Origin: Hydrotalea sandarakina
GTDB lineage: Bacteria > Bacteroidota > Bacteroidia > Chitinophagales > Chitinophagaceae
Direction of reading: 5' to 3'
Length of the DNA: 64,000 nt
Assembly: GCF_003254115.1 (NCBI RefSeq)
Contig: NZ_QKZV01000008.1
Location: 61,458 to 125,457 of the forward strand
Below, in pieces: positions 62,742 through 64,000 of this stretch. The first letter of the stretch is position 1, and the number at the start of each line of letters is the position of its first letter. The notes under the pieces are model-generated. The model saw only the letters and a list, made by a program, of their open reading frames with translations, was not told the DNA's origin and ran no database searches. The translations under genes and the position numbers were made by a program.

Positions 62742-63737
62742 TTGCAAAAAGAAAAACAAAACTTTCAACTGCAACTTTTTATTACACTGCTAAGTGTAGT
62801 ATTGTTTGCCGTAAAAATGATTGCGTTTTACTTAACCAATTCTATTGCCGTGTTAACCGATGCGTTGGAAAGTACCGTTAATATGGTGGCCGGAGGTATT
62901 GGATTGTATTCCTTATATATTGCTGCAAAGCCAAAAGATAAAGACCATCCTTATGGGCATGGTAAGGCAGAATTTATTTCTGCTGCAGTAGAAGGTTCAT
63001 TAATCATTACAGCAGGTGTTTATATTGTTTACCAAACGGTACAAAGCTTTTTTATTCAGAAAACGGTAGAAGCCCTAGATACCGGAATGCTTTTAATTGC
63101 ATTGACGGCTTTCATTAATTTTATTGCCGGATGGTGGTGTTTACGTATTGGAAAGAAAAACAATTCATTGGCTTTAAAAGCCAGTGGCAAACATTTGCAA
63201 ATTGATACTTATTCCACTTCCGTAATCATTGCAGGACTCTTCATTATTCAGCTGACCGGCTTGTATTGGATTGATAAAGTATTGGCTTTTGCCATTAGCA
63301 TTGTCATTATTTATAATGGCTACAAAATTCTTCGTTCTTCATTAGCCGGTATTATGGATGAGGCCGATATGAAACTTTTAAACTTACTTATTTTTACCCT
63401 TAACCAAAACAGAAGAAACAACTGGATTGATTTACACAATCTTCGCATTATTAAGTACGGCAATACCATTCATGTGGACAGTCATTTAACCTTACCCTGG
63501 TACCTAAATTTACATGAAGCGCAGCAAGAAGTAGACGAATTGGAAGCATTAGTAATGAAAACTTTCGGAAAAGACATTGAATTATTTATACTTACCGAAG
63601 GTTGCCAACCCTTTAGTTGCCCTGTTTGCATTAAACAGGATTGCCCCGTAAGGCAACAAGCATTTACGCATCAGGTTGCCTGGACGTTAGATAATATATT
63701 GGCCAATCAAAAACACAATGCCCCGGCCTCCACTTAA
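62742..63737 (+). CDS. Cation diffusion facilitator with Cys-rich C-terminal tail
   Basis: The 331-residue protein starts with TTG; no ATG is available before residue 26 in the first helix. Six membrane helices are followed by a cytoplasmic domain. The metal site shows Asp40 in TDALESTVN (the usual second Asp is Ser44) and His151/Asp155 in HLQIDTYST. HPYGHGKAEF matches the family. The tail contains CX4CX2CX4C (Cys288, 293, 296, 301), which could bind Zn or another thiophilic metal. It exports divalent metal at the inner membrane. Confidence 0.9.
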   Translation: MQKEKQNFQLQLFITLLSVVLFAVKMIAFYLTNSIAVLTDALESTVNMVAGGIGLYSLYIAAKPKDKDHPYGHGKAEFISAAVEGSLIITAGVYIVYQTVQSFFIQKTVEALDTGMLLIALTAFINFIAGWWCLRIGKKNNSLALKASGKHLQIDTYSTSVIIAGLFIIQLTGLYWIDKVLAFAISIVIIYNGYKILRSSLAGIMDEADMKLLNLLIFTLNQNRRNNWIDLHNLRIIKYGNTIHVDSHLTLPWYLNLHEAQQEVDELEALVMKTFGKDIELFILTEGCQPFSCPVCIKQDCPVRQQAFTHQVAWTLDNILANQKHNAPAST

Positions 63738-63759
63738 CAAGGCTTTATCATTACAACCC

Positions 63760-63788
63760 TGTACCTTTACATATTATTTACAGGTACA
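63760..63788. promoter_or_regulatory. Inverted repeat upstream of the M20 peptidase gene
   Basis: TGTACCT (63760-63766) and AGGTACA (63782-63788) form a 7-bp perfect inverted repeat with a 15-nt centre, 15 bp before the ATG. TACCTTTA within it is close to a -7 box. It may be an operator or a leader hairpin. Confidence 0.35.
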
Positions 63789-63803
63789 ATAAAAAATGCA
63801 CAT

Positions 63804-64000
63804 ATGGAAACATGGAAACAGTACATCGAAAAACATCAACAACGCTTTTTAAAAGAATTGATTGAATTATTGAAAGTACCGAGCATTAGCTCAAAGTCGG
63901 AAAATAAACCCGATATGCAACGCTGCGCTGTTTTAATTGAACAGGAATTCAAAGCAGCCGGTGCTGATACAGTCACCATTTATCAAACTAACGGACACCC
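63804..64000 (+). CDS. M20-family dipeptidase/peptidase, N-terminus only
   Basis: ATG 63804 opens 65 codons that run off the window. The start METWKQYIEKHQQRFLKELI, then LLKVPSISSKSENKPDMQRC and GADTVTIYQTNGHP, matches the N-terminus of M20 zinc peptidases of the dipeptidase (CNDP-like) group, which hydrolyse dipeptides or similar amides. The metal-binding residues lie beyond the edge. A second ATG at 63796 is in another frame that stops soon. Confidence 0.75.
   Translation, partial: METWKQYIEKHQQRFLKELIELLKVPSISSKSENKPDMQRCAVLIEQEFKAAGADTVTIYQTNGH

Noticed and set aside
1-64000. tRNA, rRNA, CRISPR arrays, insertion sequences, integrases
   Set aside because: No cloverleaf, rRNA segment, regularly spaced repeats, transposase or integrase motif was found by reading; short gaps are AT-rich spacers.

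Overview
The window is 64 kb of AT-rich chromosome from a member of the Bacteroidota, most likely the Chitinophagaceae/Chitinophagia. The evidence is a short primary sigma factor without a long N-terminal extension, -7 boxes of the TAnnTTTG type, a PorZ-like type IX secretion (T9SS) protein with its own sorting domain, lineage-typical families (DUF4836, DUF5606, DUF4288, a GH3-serine hydrolase fusion, LytS/LytTR and NarL-type two-component pairs) and a surface protein built of BIG2/Ig-like repeats. No rRNA, tRNA, CRISPR array, insertion sequence or prophage was recognised. Gene density is high and most gaps are under 250 bp.

Region by region: 1-2.3 kb holds the N-terminal 758 codons of a large Ig-like repeat protein on the minus strand; 2.5-4.8 kb an RND/MMPL exporter. 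From 4.9 to 9.9 kb lies a metalloid/thiol stress cluster: ArsR repressor, CxxC mini-thioredoxin, a rhodanese interrupted by an in-frame stop, an ArsP/YraQ permease, a DinB-like protein, an SDR, a CDF metal exporter and an OsmC protein. Two matching palindromes flank arsR. 10-20 kb carries a PAP2-like membrane protein, sigma-54, a DegT aminotransferase, a methyltransferase, two SDRs, a DsbA-like protein, an S10 peptidase, a ParB-like protein and an AlkA-like glycosylase. 20-31 kb carries a TonB-like protein, an MFS transporter, a lipoprotein, a membrane-spanning propeller/HTH-like sensor, an OmpA protein, a sensor kinase/NarL pair with tandem palindromes upstream, and an OsmC plus CDGSH/4Fe-4S pair.

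30.7-38 kb holds a GH28 glycosidase divergent from a sugar porter, a hydrolase paired with a subclass B1 metallo-beta-lactamase, a barrel-like protein, a DUF1080 protein and an intergenic region with two adjoining perfect hairpins. 38-47.6 kb holds DUF5606, the GH3-serine hydrolase fusion, and a tight run of DUF4836 lipoprotein, divergent ABC ATPase, FtsX-like permease and PorZ-like protein, the most suggestive possible new assembly in the window. 47.7-54.3 kb holds a Cys-rich DUF4258 lipoprotein, a toast-rack membrane protein, a DUF4288-LytS-LytTR operon, an amidohydrolase and a 1-Cys peroxiredoxin whose promoter contains a perfect palindrome. 54.4-64 kb is mostly housekeeping: DNA polymerase IV, a thioesterase, rimM, rpsP, ffh and the primary sigma factor on the minus strand, then a START-like protein, an LptF/LptG permease, a second OsmC-CDF pair and the start of an M20 peptidase.

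Together the window shows envelope work (T9SS, LPS export, peptidoglycan recycling, outer-membrane proteins) with repeated thiol/metal stress modules: three OsmC proteins and two CDF exporters, each CDF next to an OsmC. Functions come from motifs read by eye; no database search was run.
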